Shown: positions 5,691 through 11,767 of the stretch, piece by piece
Position numbering within the stretch: the first letter of the stretch is position 1
Layout: each line of letters opens with the position of its first letter
Notes under the pieces: model-generated
Told to the model about the DNA's origin: nothing
Databases searched by the model: none
Seen by the model: the letters and a program-made list of their open reading frames with translations, nothing else
Position numbers and translations under genes: made by a program
From: DAIQNV01 sp036788215
GTDB lineage: Bacteria > Planctomycetota > Phycisphaerae > Phycisphaerales > UBA1924
Direction of reading: 5' to 3'
NCBI GenBank assembly: GCA_036788215.1
Contig: DAIQNV010000090.1
Span: forward strand, 1 to 11,775
DNA: 11,775 nt

Positions 5691-7547
5691 ATGACCGACC
5701 CGACCCCCGGCCGTTCCGCTCCTTCCGGCGATGCCCCCTCTGCCCCGGCCCGGCACTTCATCCAGCAGATGATCGACGACCACATCGCGCAGGGGCGGTG
5801 GGGTGCCCCGGGGGATCGCTCGGTGGTCAGGACGCGCTTCCCGCCGGAGCCCAACGGGTTCCTGCACATCGGCCACGCCAAGTCGATCTGCCTCAACTTC
5901 GGGCTGGCGGAGGAGTACGGGGGGCAGTGCGTCCTGCGCTTCGACGACACCAACCCGGAGAAGGAGGAGGACGCGTTCGTCCGGTCGATCGTGGGGGATG
6001 TCCGCTGGCTGGGGTTCCGCTGGCCGGGGTATTCGGAGTCGGACCCGCTCGCCGGCGTGAAGTTCGCGAGCGACTACTTCCAGCAGATGCACGACTGGGC
6101 GGTGGAGCTGATCAGGAAGGGCAAGGCGTTCGTCGACGAGCAGTCGGCGGAGGAGATCAGGAAGTCGCGCGGGACGCTGACCGACGCGGGGACCCCGAGC
6201 CCCTTCCGGGATCGCCCGGTCGAGGAGTCGCTGGCGCGGTTCCGCGACATGGTGGAGGGGCGCGTCGCGGACGGGGGGGCGGTGCTGCGGGCGAAGATCG
6301 ACATGGCCTCGCCCAACATGAACCTGCGCGACCCGGTGATGTACCGCGTCCTCAACAAGCCCCACCACCGCACGGGCGACACCTGGCATGTGTACCCGAT
6401 GTACGACTGGGCCCACGGGCTCGAGGACTCGATCGAGGGGATCACGAACTCGCTGTGCACGCTGGAGTTCGAGGCGCACCGGCCCTTGTACGACTGGTTC
6501 ATCGAGGCGATTAATGAAGGGCGCGGGCCCGGCTCGGAGTGGGGCGAGCGGATCCACCACCCGCTGCAGACCGAGTTTGCGCGGATGAACCTGACCTCGG
6601 TCGTCATGAGCAAGCGGTACATGCGCCAGCTCGTGGAGGAGGGGCATGTGCTCAGTTGGGACGACCCGCGGATGCCGACGCTCTCGGGCCACCGGAGGCG
6701 GGGCGTGACGCCCGAGGCGATCCGGGCCCTGTCGGGAGAGGTGGGCATCACGAAGTACAACTCGATGCATGACTATGTCCTGCTCGAGAACGCGGTGCGC
6801 GAGGACCTGAACGCGCGGGCCCCGCGGCGCATGGCGGTCCTGGACCCGATCCGGGTCACGATCACCAACTGGGGCGACGGGGGCGACGACGCCCGCCTCG
6901 AGGAGATGGTGGCGATCAACAACCCGGAGAACGAGGGCGCGGGGACGCGGACGGTGCCCTTCGGGAAGACCCTGTACATCGAGCGCGAGGACTTCATGGA
7001 GGAGGCGCCGAAGAAGTTCTTCCGCCTGAAGCCCGGGGGCGAGGTCCGCCTCCGCTACGGGTACTGGATCACCTGCAACGAGGTCGTGAAGGACGCGTCC
7101 GGCGCTGTGACGGAGCTCTTGTGTACCTACGACCCCGAGACGAAGGGGGGCGATGCGCCGCCGCCCGATGCGGAGGGGAATGTGCGGAAGGTCAAGGGGA
7201 CGATCCACTGGGTCGAGGCGACGACCGCGACGCCGATCACGGTGCGGCTCTTCGACCGGCTCTATGGCGTGGACCGGCCCGGGAAGAAGACGGGGAACCA
7301 CCTCGATGATCTCAACCCCGATTCGCTGAAGGTGATCGGGACCGCGTTCATCGAGCCGAACTGGGAGACGAGCGCGACGGAGCGGGCCTCGGGCACGGGG
7401 GTGTTCGGCGATGGGATCGATCGCTTCCAGTTCGAGCGCCAGGGATACTTCTGCATCGATGCGAAGGAGACCGAGGGGGCGGGGCGGCCGGTGTTCAACC
7501 GGACGGTGACGCTGAAGGACTCGTGGAGCAAGCAGGCGGGCCGGTAA
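5691..7547 (+). CDS. glnS: Glutamine--tRNA ligase (GlnRS)
   Basis: This cytoplasmic enzyme charges tRNA(Gln) directly with glutamine. The 618-residue product aligns by eye along its whole length with E. coli GlnRS (about 554). Residues near 52-70 read FPPEPNGFLHIGHAKSICL (H59-I-G-H62), followed by LRFDDTNPEKE. LRAKIDMASPNMNLRDPVMYR and HVYPMYDWAHGLEDSIEGI-T-SLCTLEFE follow as the tRNA acceptor-stem region. VMSKRYM (MSKR at 306-309) is the KMSKS loop and WDDPRMPTLSGHRRRG comes next. The C-terminal beta barrels that read the anticodon run to VFNRTVTLKDSW. The ATG at 5691 was chosen because FIQQMIDDHIAQG, the usual N-terminal helix, follows after a short Pro-rich tail; a frame-compatible ATG at 5610 would overlap the Uma2 start. 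The extra length is in that tail and in loops. Direct GlnRS implies less need for the GatCAB route for Gln, although GatCAB may still exist elsewhere. Confidence 0.97.
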   Translation: MTDPTPGRSAPSGDAPSAPARHFIQQMIDDHIAQGRWGAPGDRSVVRTRFPPEPNGFLHIGHAKSICLNFGLAEEYGGQCVLRFDDTNPEKEEDAFVRSIVGDVRWLGFRWPGYSESDPLAGVKFASDYFQQMHDWAVELIRKGKAFVDEQSAEEIRKSRGTLTDAGTPSPFRDRPVEESLARFRDMVEGRVADGGAVLRAKIDMASPNMNLRDPVMYRVLNKPHHRTGDTWHVYPMYDWAHGLEDSIEGITNSLCTLEFEAHRPLYDWFIEAINEGRGPGSEWGERIHHPLQTEFARMNLTSVVMSKRYMRQLVEEGHVLSWDDPRMPTLSGHRRRGVTPEAIRALSGEVGITKYNSMHDYVLLENAVREDLNARAPRRMAVLDPIRVTITNWGDGGDDARLEEMVAINNPENEGAGTRTVPFGKTLYIEREDFMEEAPKKFFRLKPGGEVRLRYGYWITCNEVVKDASGAVTELLCTYDPETKGGDAPPPDAEGNVRKVKGTIHWVEATTATPITVRLFDRLYGVDRPGKKTGNHLDDLNPDSLKVIGTAFIEPNWETSATERASGTGVFGDGIDRFQFERQGYFCIDAKETEGAGRPVFNRTVTLKDSWSKQAGR

Positions 7548-7586
7548 ATTTCCAAATTGCAAAGGGCCAAATGGCCAAAGGTGGGG
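7548..7586. other. Short AT-richer stretch after glnS
   Basis: Directly after the stop codon comes TTTCCAAATTGCAAAGGG and then GGCCAAATGGCC, an interrupted palindrome. Its composition is very unlike the GC-rich surroundings. It leads straight into the repeat block. It may be part of a dispersed repeat or the glnS 3' untranslated region; nothing more can be shown. Confidence 0.35.
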
Positions 7587-7639
7587 ATTGGGCGTTCGTG
7601 GTCGAGCTCGCCTGCGGCTCGCGAGACCACGGCACCCGG
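7587..7639 (+). repeat. Perfect 53-bp direct repeat, copy 1
   Basis: Identical base for base to 7751-7803, with the two copies offset by 164 bases. Each contains GTGGTC and GACCAC arms around a TGC centre, so it can fold as an imperfect hairpin, and ends in CCACGGCACCCGG. Flanking bases differ on both sides, which fixes the ends. Confidence 0.93.
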
Positions 7640-7714
7640 GTCGGGAGACCGCGGTGTCCGGGTTTGTTCGTTGGACTACGGCGCGCGGGTTGTCGGGCGG
7701 TGTGGGTTGATCGG

Positions 7715-7741
7715 CCCGAAGCGCCCTGCGGGCGGTTCGGG
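7715..7741. repeat. 27-nt hairpin with TGC loop (module 2, locus B)
   Basis: Same 27 bases as 4461-4487: an 11-bp stem with one G-G mismatch and loop TGC, followed by GGCACCGGG. Conservation of the hairpin exceeds that of its flanks, where the three substitutions between loci A and B fall. Confidence 0.8.
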
Positions 7742-7750
7742 GCACCGGGA

Positions 7751-7803
7751 ATTGGGCGTTCGTGGTCGAGCTCGCCTGCGGCTCGCGAGACCACGGCACC
7801 CGG
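7751..7803 (+). repeat. Perfect 53-bp direct repeat, copy 2
   Basis: Second copy of the 7587-7639 element. It starts directly after the module 2 tail and is followed by a partial, diverged copy ending GACCAGGGCACCCGGG at 7816-7831. No difference from copy 1 was found, which points to recent duplication or gene conversion. Confidence 0.93.
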
Positions 7804-7885
7804 CTTCGCTCGTCAGACCAGGGCACCCGGGCCTTCGGTCTGCCAGCCCGCTCGCTCACGCTCGGGGCTCCATGGGTGCTGCCTG

Positions 7886-7915
7886 AAAAACAAAGCAACC
7901 CCGCAGGGCGGGGTT
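7886..7915 (-). terminator. Rho-independent terminator of the pseudopilin operon
   Basis: A perfect 8-bp stem, AACCCCGC, loop AGG, GCGGGGTT (7897-7915). Read on the minus strand it is followed by GCTTTGTTTTTC, a good U-tract. It lies 25 bases after the stop of the minus-strand gene ending at 7941. It is the clearest terminator in the window. Confidence 0.85.
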
Positions 7916-7940
7916 GATCTTGGTCTGTCCTGGTGGATGG

Positions 7941-8474
7941 TCAGGGCTTCTTGCCGCCCTGGATTTCCGCGACTACGTCGGCCCAGGCCTCGGGGGGCGG
8001 GGGCGGGTTGTGGGGGACGACGGGGCGGCTGCAGTCGGGGCAGGTCGTCGGACCTTCGATGCCCTTGTAGCCATTGAGGAGGACGAAGGTCGGCTCAAGC
8101 TTGGCCTTGCCTTCGGTCGTCCAGTAGCAGGCTTCCGCGGGGTAGAGGGTGGCTTCGCCGGTCCTCGGGTTGCGGAAGGGCTGGGTGTCGCCATCGCGGA
8201 TTTTGTAGTTCTCGAAGACCTGGCCGGTCACCGCGTCGATCATCGCTCGCTGGCGGGTGCCGGCTTCGAGGGCGTTGCTGCCCCCGGAGAGCGACCAGAC
8301 GGTGCCCCCGGCGATCGCGACCGCCGCGACGATGATCAGGATCTGGGCCCAGGCGGGTCCGGCCCCGCTCGAGTCCTTCTGGACCTTGGCGCGGGCGCGC
8401 TTGGCCTGCATCGCAGGCCCCGCGTCGAGCCCGTCCATCACGCTTCCGGCGTTAGGGGACGACATAGTCACCAT
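7941..8474 (-). CDS. Hypothetical single-pass membrane protein with Cys motif
   Basis: Not recognised as a named family. The 177-residue product has a polar, basic N-terminus (QAKRARAKVQKDSS), one membrane segment at about residues 42-62 (WAQILIIVAAVAIAGGTVW) and a soluble C-terminal domain of about 110 residues. That domain has Cys116, a CPDC pair (Cys145, Cys148) that could hold a metal, and a Pro-rich stretch (HNPPPPPEAW) before the tail. The start at 8474 was chosen because AAGGAA lies 6 bases upstream; the next ATG, at 8465, is possible. The gene overlaps the end of the pseudopilin gene by 23 bases, so the pair is likely co-translated and functionally linked, perhaps as a pilus or secretion-system accessory (inference). 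A terminator follows the stop. Confidence 0.75.
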   Translation of the reverse strand: MVTMSSPNAGSVMDGLDAGPAMQAKRARAKVQKDSSGAGPAWAQILIIVAAVAIAGGTVWSLSGGSNALEAGTRQRAMIDAVTGQVFENYKIRDGDTQPFRNPRTGEATLYPAEACYWTTEGKAKLEPTFVLLNGYKGIEGPTTCPDCSRPVVPHNPPPPPEAWADVVAEIQGGKKP

Positions 8475-9633
8475 CCAGTTTCCTTGAGTACTCGTTCTGG
8501 GCTGCTCGCCAGAAGTCTCGGGGGGCTCCGAGGATCGACCCGGTCGGGAACCACATGTCGGGGTCGATGTATTCGACATCGCTCAGCTGCTCGATGTGCC
8601 CGTCGAAGAAGACAATGTTGCCCCGCATGCCCTCGCTGAAGCTCCCGTTGCGGTCAGGCGCGGAGCCGTGGCGGAGGGCAAGGGGGCGACGGTCCTTGAA
8701 GACCCACGGGATCGTGGAGCCCAGGCCCGCTTGGGGTTCGCCCGCTGCGACCGCCCGGTTGTATTCGTGGTTGTTGTTGAACCAGGGGCCGGTTCCGCTG
8801 AAGCCACCACCGAAGTTTGCGTTGATCGCTATATCGAAGTCCGGCTCGGTGTTCGCGTTGGCGTAGCGGTGACCCTCGAAGATCATGGCCTTCATGGACG
8901 CAGTACCCACGCGGTCGAACCGCGGGGCGTAGCCGCGCCGGTCGTTGCGCCTGGGGGAGGTGCCTCGGGGCGGGGCGTCCGTCGTGGAGACGAACTGGGT
9001 GCTCATGTTGTAGGCGATCATGCGGCCGGTGGTGAAGCCCCGGATCTCGTCTTGGGCGCCGCTCCCCGCGAATGGCTTTGAGGTCGCCTGGTTCTCGGGG
9101 CAGCTGAAGAACTCGAGTTCCTCGCGGTACCAGTTGAAGCGGTCGGCCCGCACGAGGTCGGCGACGTCGCCCTCCTGCACGTCGTAGCTCTCGCCGGGGC
9201 CTCGGAAGCCGGCGTCCGCCGCGAGGGGGCCCATGAAGTCGTAGCTCTGCATGGCGATGCCGTTGAACGTGGGGGAGGCGGCGCTGCCGAAACTCGCGGG
9301 GCGCCCGGCGCGCTCCCACGCGCGACCGCCGATCGCGTCCCATCCGCTCGTCGTCGGAGCGCCCGCGATCCAGTCATTGTTCGACGAGCTGTACGCCGCG
9401 TGCATCTGCGCGATCGACCGCATGTTGGCCTGGCAGACCACGGACCGCGCGGCCCGGCGTGCGGCGCCGAGCGCGGGCAGCAGGATGCCGATGAGCAGCG
9501 CGATGATGGCGATGACCACCAGAAGCTCGATCAGCGTGAAGCCGCGCTTGTCGTTCGTCTTTCCACGCCCTGCAGGGACAGCGTCGCCCGACGCCTTCGT
9601 GGTCGAGACCCCCACCTCACCCATCGTCGTCAT
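8452..9633 (-). CDS. Prepilin-type N-terminal cleavage/methylation domain protein (type II secretion-like pseudopilin)
   Basis: A 393-residue planctomycete pseudopilin. The type III signal KRG-FTLIELLVVIAIIALLIG has the processed Gly31 before Phe32, the conserved Glu at mature position 5 (Glu36), and the hydrophobic assembly helix ending at LLPALGAARRAAR. The globular domain follows, with QANMRSIAQMHAAY as in the DUF1559/H-X9-DG pseudopilins. RHGSA and GNIVFFDGHIEQLSD near the C-terminus match the His...FxDGH region of that group. Such proteins are numerous in planctomycetes; most lack a known partner, and export by a type II or type IV pilus apparatus is inferred from the signal. The 31-residue leader is longer than usual. 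The ATG at 9633 was preferred to the TTG one codon earlier; no strong ribosome site is visible, and 9624 (ATG) is also possible. Confidence 0.9.
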   Translation of the reverse strand: MTTMGEVGVSTTKASGDAVPAGRGKTNDKRGFTLIELLVVIAIIALLIGILLPALGAARRAARSVVCQANMRSIAQMHAAYSSSNNDWIAGAPTTSGWDAIGGRAWERAGRPASFGSAASPTFNGIAMQSYDFMGPLAADAGFRGPGESYDVQEGDVADLVRADRFNWYREELEFFSCPENQATSKPFAGSGAQDEIRGFTTGRMIAYNMSTQFVSTTDAPPRGTSPRRNDRRGYAPRFDRVGTASMKAMIFEGHRYANANTEPDFDIAINANFGGGFSGTGPWFNNNHEYNRAVAAGEPQAGLGSTIPWVFKDRRPLALRHGSAPDRNGSFSEGMRGNIVFFDGHIEQLSDVEYIDPDMWFPTGSILGAPRDFWRAAQNEYSRKLDGDYVVP

Positions 9634-9636
9634 CAA

Positions 9637-10033
9637 TGTGCCCCGTTCGTCCTGAGGATCGATGTCCGGCGTCAGCCCGTCCGTGTTGGCTCACCACCGT
9701 GTGACATGCCCGCCCCGAGAGTACGGACCGCGTTTGGCTTCCTTGCCATCCGCAGCGTACCGTAGTGTTGCCGCGGTCGCACCCGCTGTCCACCTCAAGT
9801 CCCGGCGGGGCCAGCATGTGCGGGAGACACCCCCTCGTCTTTGCGCAACGCTAACACAAGGGTCCGGGCAACCCATGGCGCGGGATTGCGGGCGGCTGCT
9901 TCGGCGCGCTGCTCAGTCGCACGCGGACGCGTTTCCGGAGGGTCGCGCCGCACCACGCATCGCGCGGATCGTCGCGCGGCGATGGGGCAGCGATGGCCCG
10001 GGGCTCGGGCCCGACTTCGTTGTGGGGACGATC
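9637..10033. other. 397-base region without a convincing gene
   Basis: It lies between the pseudopilin start and the stop of the first CTERM gene, both on the minus strand, so it holds the pseudopilin promoter and leader. An open plus-strand frame crosses it but continues antisense through the CTERM gene and has shadow-like composition (Arg, Gly, Ala). TTGCGCAA at 9841-9848 is a perfect 8-base palindrome. On the minus strand a GGCCCG...CGGGCC stem near 10000 lacks a U-tract. No tRNA, riboswitch or clear sigma-70 promoter was recognised. Confidence 0.5.
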
Positions 10034-10654
10034 TCACCGCCGACGACGGATGCCGACCACGCCCAGGGCGATGCCGGCCATCGCTGCCCCGGAGGGCAGG
10101 GGGATGATGGTCGACTTGGACTGCACGTCGCCGGTGGTGATGTAGTGGGCGCTGCCATCGCCCGCCAGGCGCTGGATGTGCATCGCGATGCGGGCCTCGC
10201 CACTCAGCAGGCGGGCCAGCCCGACGGAGAAGAAGTCGTCGTCCGCCTCGTAGGTGATCCGCAGCCACTCGCCGGCGTCGATGCCGTTGGCGACGCCGCC
10301 ACGCTTCGCCCGCTCGAAGGAGCTCATCGTGCCGGCCCAGGCGGAGTCGAGGGCACCGGCGCCGTGGATGTTGTCGTCGTCCTCACCGTCGAACTTGACG
10401 CCGGAGGACCAGGCATCGATCTCGGCGTCGTCCAGGCCCAGGATGCTGTCCTCGAACCAGATGCGCGTGATGGTGCCCGCGCCGAACTGGGAGAAGGTGA
10501 AGGTCGCCTCGTCGTCGCTGACCGCGATGTCGATGGCGAAGTTGACGAGCGGATCGCTGTCGCCGGTGTAGCGGACGGAGTCGAGGCTGTAGGTCTGCCC
10601 GGAGACCGCGGCGGCGATGGAGGCGGTCACTGCAATAGACAATGTGGTACGCAT
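10034..10654 (-). CDS. Secreted protein with PEP-CTERM-like sorting tail, paralogue 1
   Basis: A 206-residue exported protein. The signal peptide is MRTTLSIAVTASIAAAVSGQ, with cleavage likely near Ala-Val-Ser-Gly. The mature domain is acidic and beta-rich: NFAIDIAVSDDEATFTF, ITRIWFEDSILGL, SSFERAKRGGVANGIDAGEWLRITYEADDDF (in parts), LLSGEARIAMHIQRL. The C-terminus is IIPLPS, a hydrophobic stretch (AAMAGIALGVVGI), then RRRR, the three-part layout of exosortase-processed PEP-CTERM proteins with PLP in place of PEP. The start at 10654 was chosen because the signal peptide begins there; the longer frame adds 24 non-signal residues. It is clearly related to the gene immediately upstream (10793-11404). 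Its binding or enzymatic role is unknown. Confidence 0.85.
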   Translation of the reverse strand: MRTTLSIAVTASIAAAVSGQTYSLDSVRYTGDSDPLVNFAIDIAVSDDEATFTFSQFGAGTITRIWFEDSILGLDDAEIDAWSSGVKFDGEDDDNIHGAGALDSAWAGTMSSFERAKRGGVANGIDAGEWLRITYEADDDFFSVGLARLLSGEARIAMHIQRLAGDGSAHYITTGDVQSKSTIIPLPSGAAMAGIALGVVGIRRRR

Positions 10655-10682
10655 CGGCGGGGGTCCAGTCTTGGTTGAGATG

Positions 10683-10704
10683 CCCTGATTCAGGGGTGAC
10701 TGTA
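10683..10704 (-). promoter_or_regulatory. Possible promoter end and operator-like dyad before CTERM paralogue 1
   Basis: On the minus strand TTGCCT (10726-10721) and TACAGT (10704-10699) are spaced by 16 bases and each match 4 of 6 sigma-70 consensus bases. Just downstream, near the expected transcription start, CCCTGATTCAGGG (10683-10695) is a perfect 6-bp dyad about the central T. The arrangement suggests a repressible promoter, but motifs this short arise by chance. Confidence 0.3.
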
Positions 10705-10776
10705 CCCGGCGCTGACCAATAGGCAAACCGCACTAGCCCAATCTGGGTGGCGCGGTGATCGGTTGGGATGTTGAGG

Positions 10777-10803
10777 GCCGGTGATCGGGCGATCAGCGCC
10801 GGC
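10777..10803. repeat. Strong dyad at the stop of CTERM paralogue 2
   Basis: GCCGG TGATCG GG CGATCA GCG CCGGC: two nested perfect arms with a three-base bulge. The inner arm includes the TGA stop of the minus-strand gene. It could halt or stabilise the transcript of the upstream paralogue, but no U-tract follows on the minus strand, so a terminator call is not justified. Confidence 0.45.
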
Positions 10804-11404
10804 GACGGACCGCGACCGCGAGGACGCCCAGACAGATGCCCGCGAGGCCTGCAGCGGAGGGGAGCGGGATGATGACGCTGGAAATGGTGGGGAGCGTGGT
10901 GACGTAGGCGTCGCCCCGGGTGGCGCCCTGGAAGCGGAGCCCGATGCGGGACTCGCCGCTCAGGAGGCTGTTGAGCCCGTGCTGGATGAAGTCGCTGTCG
11001 GTGGCGAAGGTGATCGAGAGGTACTCGCCGGCGTTGATGCCGTTGTTGACCCCGCCGGCCTTGCGGCGCTCGAAGACGGTGAGGGCTCCGCCCCAGTCGA
11101 AGCCCCGTGAGGCGGTGGCGTCGTTGTCCGCGACGAAGTCAACGCCGGCGTGGGCGTCGGAGATGAAGCCCGAGGAGAGCCCCAAGATGGTGTCCTCGAA
11201 CCAGATCTCGGTGATGATGGCGCTGGTGGCGTTGGTGAATGTGAAGGTGGCGAAGTCGCCCGAGGTGGCGAGGTCGATCGCGAAATCAGTGAAGGTCTGG
11301 TCGCCCGAGGCGGGCGACTGGGGGGACGAGGGCGTCCACGCCTGGGCAGCGACGGGGGTGCCGATGCAGGCGAAGGCAAACAGGATAGCGTTGTGGTGAT
11401 TCAC
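10793..11404 (-). CDS. Secreted protein with PEP-CTERM-like sorting tail, paralogue 2
   Basis: A 203-residue exported protein with signal peptide MNHHNAILFAFACIGTPVAAQA. The mature part follows its neighbour block by block: FTDFAIDLATSGDFATFTFT, ITEIWFEDTILGL, VFERRKAGGVNNGINAGEYLSITF, LLSGESRIGLRFQG, and the C-terminal IIPLPSAAGLAGICLGVLAVAVRRRR (read as IIPLPS, hydrophobic helix, RRRR). The shared WFED-ILGL, FER-K-GGV-NGI-AGE and LLSGE-RI segments probably define one small domain of unknown function. Translation starts at a GTG preceded by GAGGA 10 bases upstream. The tail predicts handling by an exosortase and anchoring or release at the cell envelope; no exosortase is in this window. Tandem duplication explains the pair. 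Confidence 0.85.
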   Translation of the reverse strand: MNHHNAILFAFACIGTPVAAQAWTPSSPQSPASGDQTFTDFAIDLATSGDFATFTFTNATSAIITEIWFEDTILGLSSGFISDAHAGVDFVADNDATASRGFDWGGALTVFERRKAGGVNNGINAGEYLSITFATDSDFIQHGLNSLLSGESRIGLRFQGATRGDAYVTTLPTISSVIIPLPSAAGLAGICLGVLAVAVRRRR

Positions 11405-11714
11405 TCTGGACTCTTCCTCTTCTCGCGGCAGGGGTCGCTGTCGACCACCTTAAGTGTACGTCACCGCTGCCCTTCCGCCATGGATATGGGGCGTTGGGAT
11501 CGCTTCCATATACGGAATTTCACTTCTGCGGATGTCGTGGGGTGCAGAATTGCTGTTTGTTGGGCTCTGGATAACCTAATGCGGGGGTGGTAAACCGCCC
11601 GGGTGAAGTCGCCTAAGTTCCATGATCAGGGGGGTTTGCGTCGCGAGAGCGCCCTGAGGAGTTGGGGGGTTTGCCGAGGGGAGGAGTGGGGTTGATTGGG
11701 TGGTGATGGGGAGG

Positions 11715-11745
11715 CGTGGAGAAATCGCTGCGCGATGTCTCCACG
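11715..11745. repeat. Hairpin repeat with TGC loop and CCACGGCACCC tail (locus D)
   Basis: CGTGGAGA, A, ATCGC, loop TGC, GCGAT, G, TCTCCACG: a 13-bp stem with one A-G mismatch. It shares the design of the 27-nt hairpins at 4461 and 7715 (outer arm, one mismatch, 5-bp inner arm, TGC loop) but has different stem bases. CCACGGCACCC (11741-11751) is the same 11 bases found at 4399-4409, 7627-7637 and 7791-7801. Confidence 0.75.
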
Positions 11746-11752
11746 GCACCCA

Positions 11753-11767
11753 GGGGGGGGGGGGGGG
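11753..11767 (+). repeat. Homopolymer run of 15 G
   Basis: An uninterrupted G15 directly after the locus D repeat tail. A run of this length is prone to replication slippage and to sequencing or assembly error, so the true length is uncertain. Confidence 0.9.

Larger units (their letters stand above)
7587..7831. repeat. Mosaic hairpin repeat, locus B (convergent junction)
   Basis: A larger relative of the block at 4364-4495. It holds five degenerate copies of the 16-base core GACCACGGCACCCGGG at 7625-7640, 7647-7662, 7674-7689, 7789-7804 and 7816-7831, stepped 22-27 bases within each subgroup. It also holds a 65-base section (7685-7749) matching 4431-4495 with 3 differences. The order is module 1, module 2, module 1, then a partial copy. 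Short open frames through it in several directions look like repeat translations, not genes. From 7832 to the terminator there is only a CTCGCTCACGCTCGGGG-type GC-rich stretch. Confidence 0.88.

Noticed and set aside
7625..7831. CRISPR array
   Set aside because: Core copies are degenerate, only 16 bases, with 6-11 base linkers or unrelated longer gaps; no uniform spacers and no cas genes in the window.
5433..7898. 821-codon minus-strand open frame antisense to glnS
   Set aside because: It is the high-GC shadow of glnS, rich in Arg, Pro, His and Leu, while the plus strand encodes a full-length recognisable GlnRS.
7523..8077. Open frames through repeat locus B
   Set aside because: The same peptide strings reappear wherever the repeat occurs and start inside glnS; they are translations of repeat DNA.
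9662..10678. 338-codon plus-strand open frame across the 9637-10033 gap
   Set aside because: Most of it is antisense to the CTERM gene, composition is Gly/Arg/Asp shadow-like, and no family resemblance was seen.
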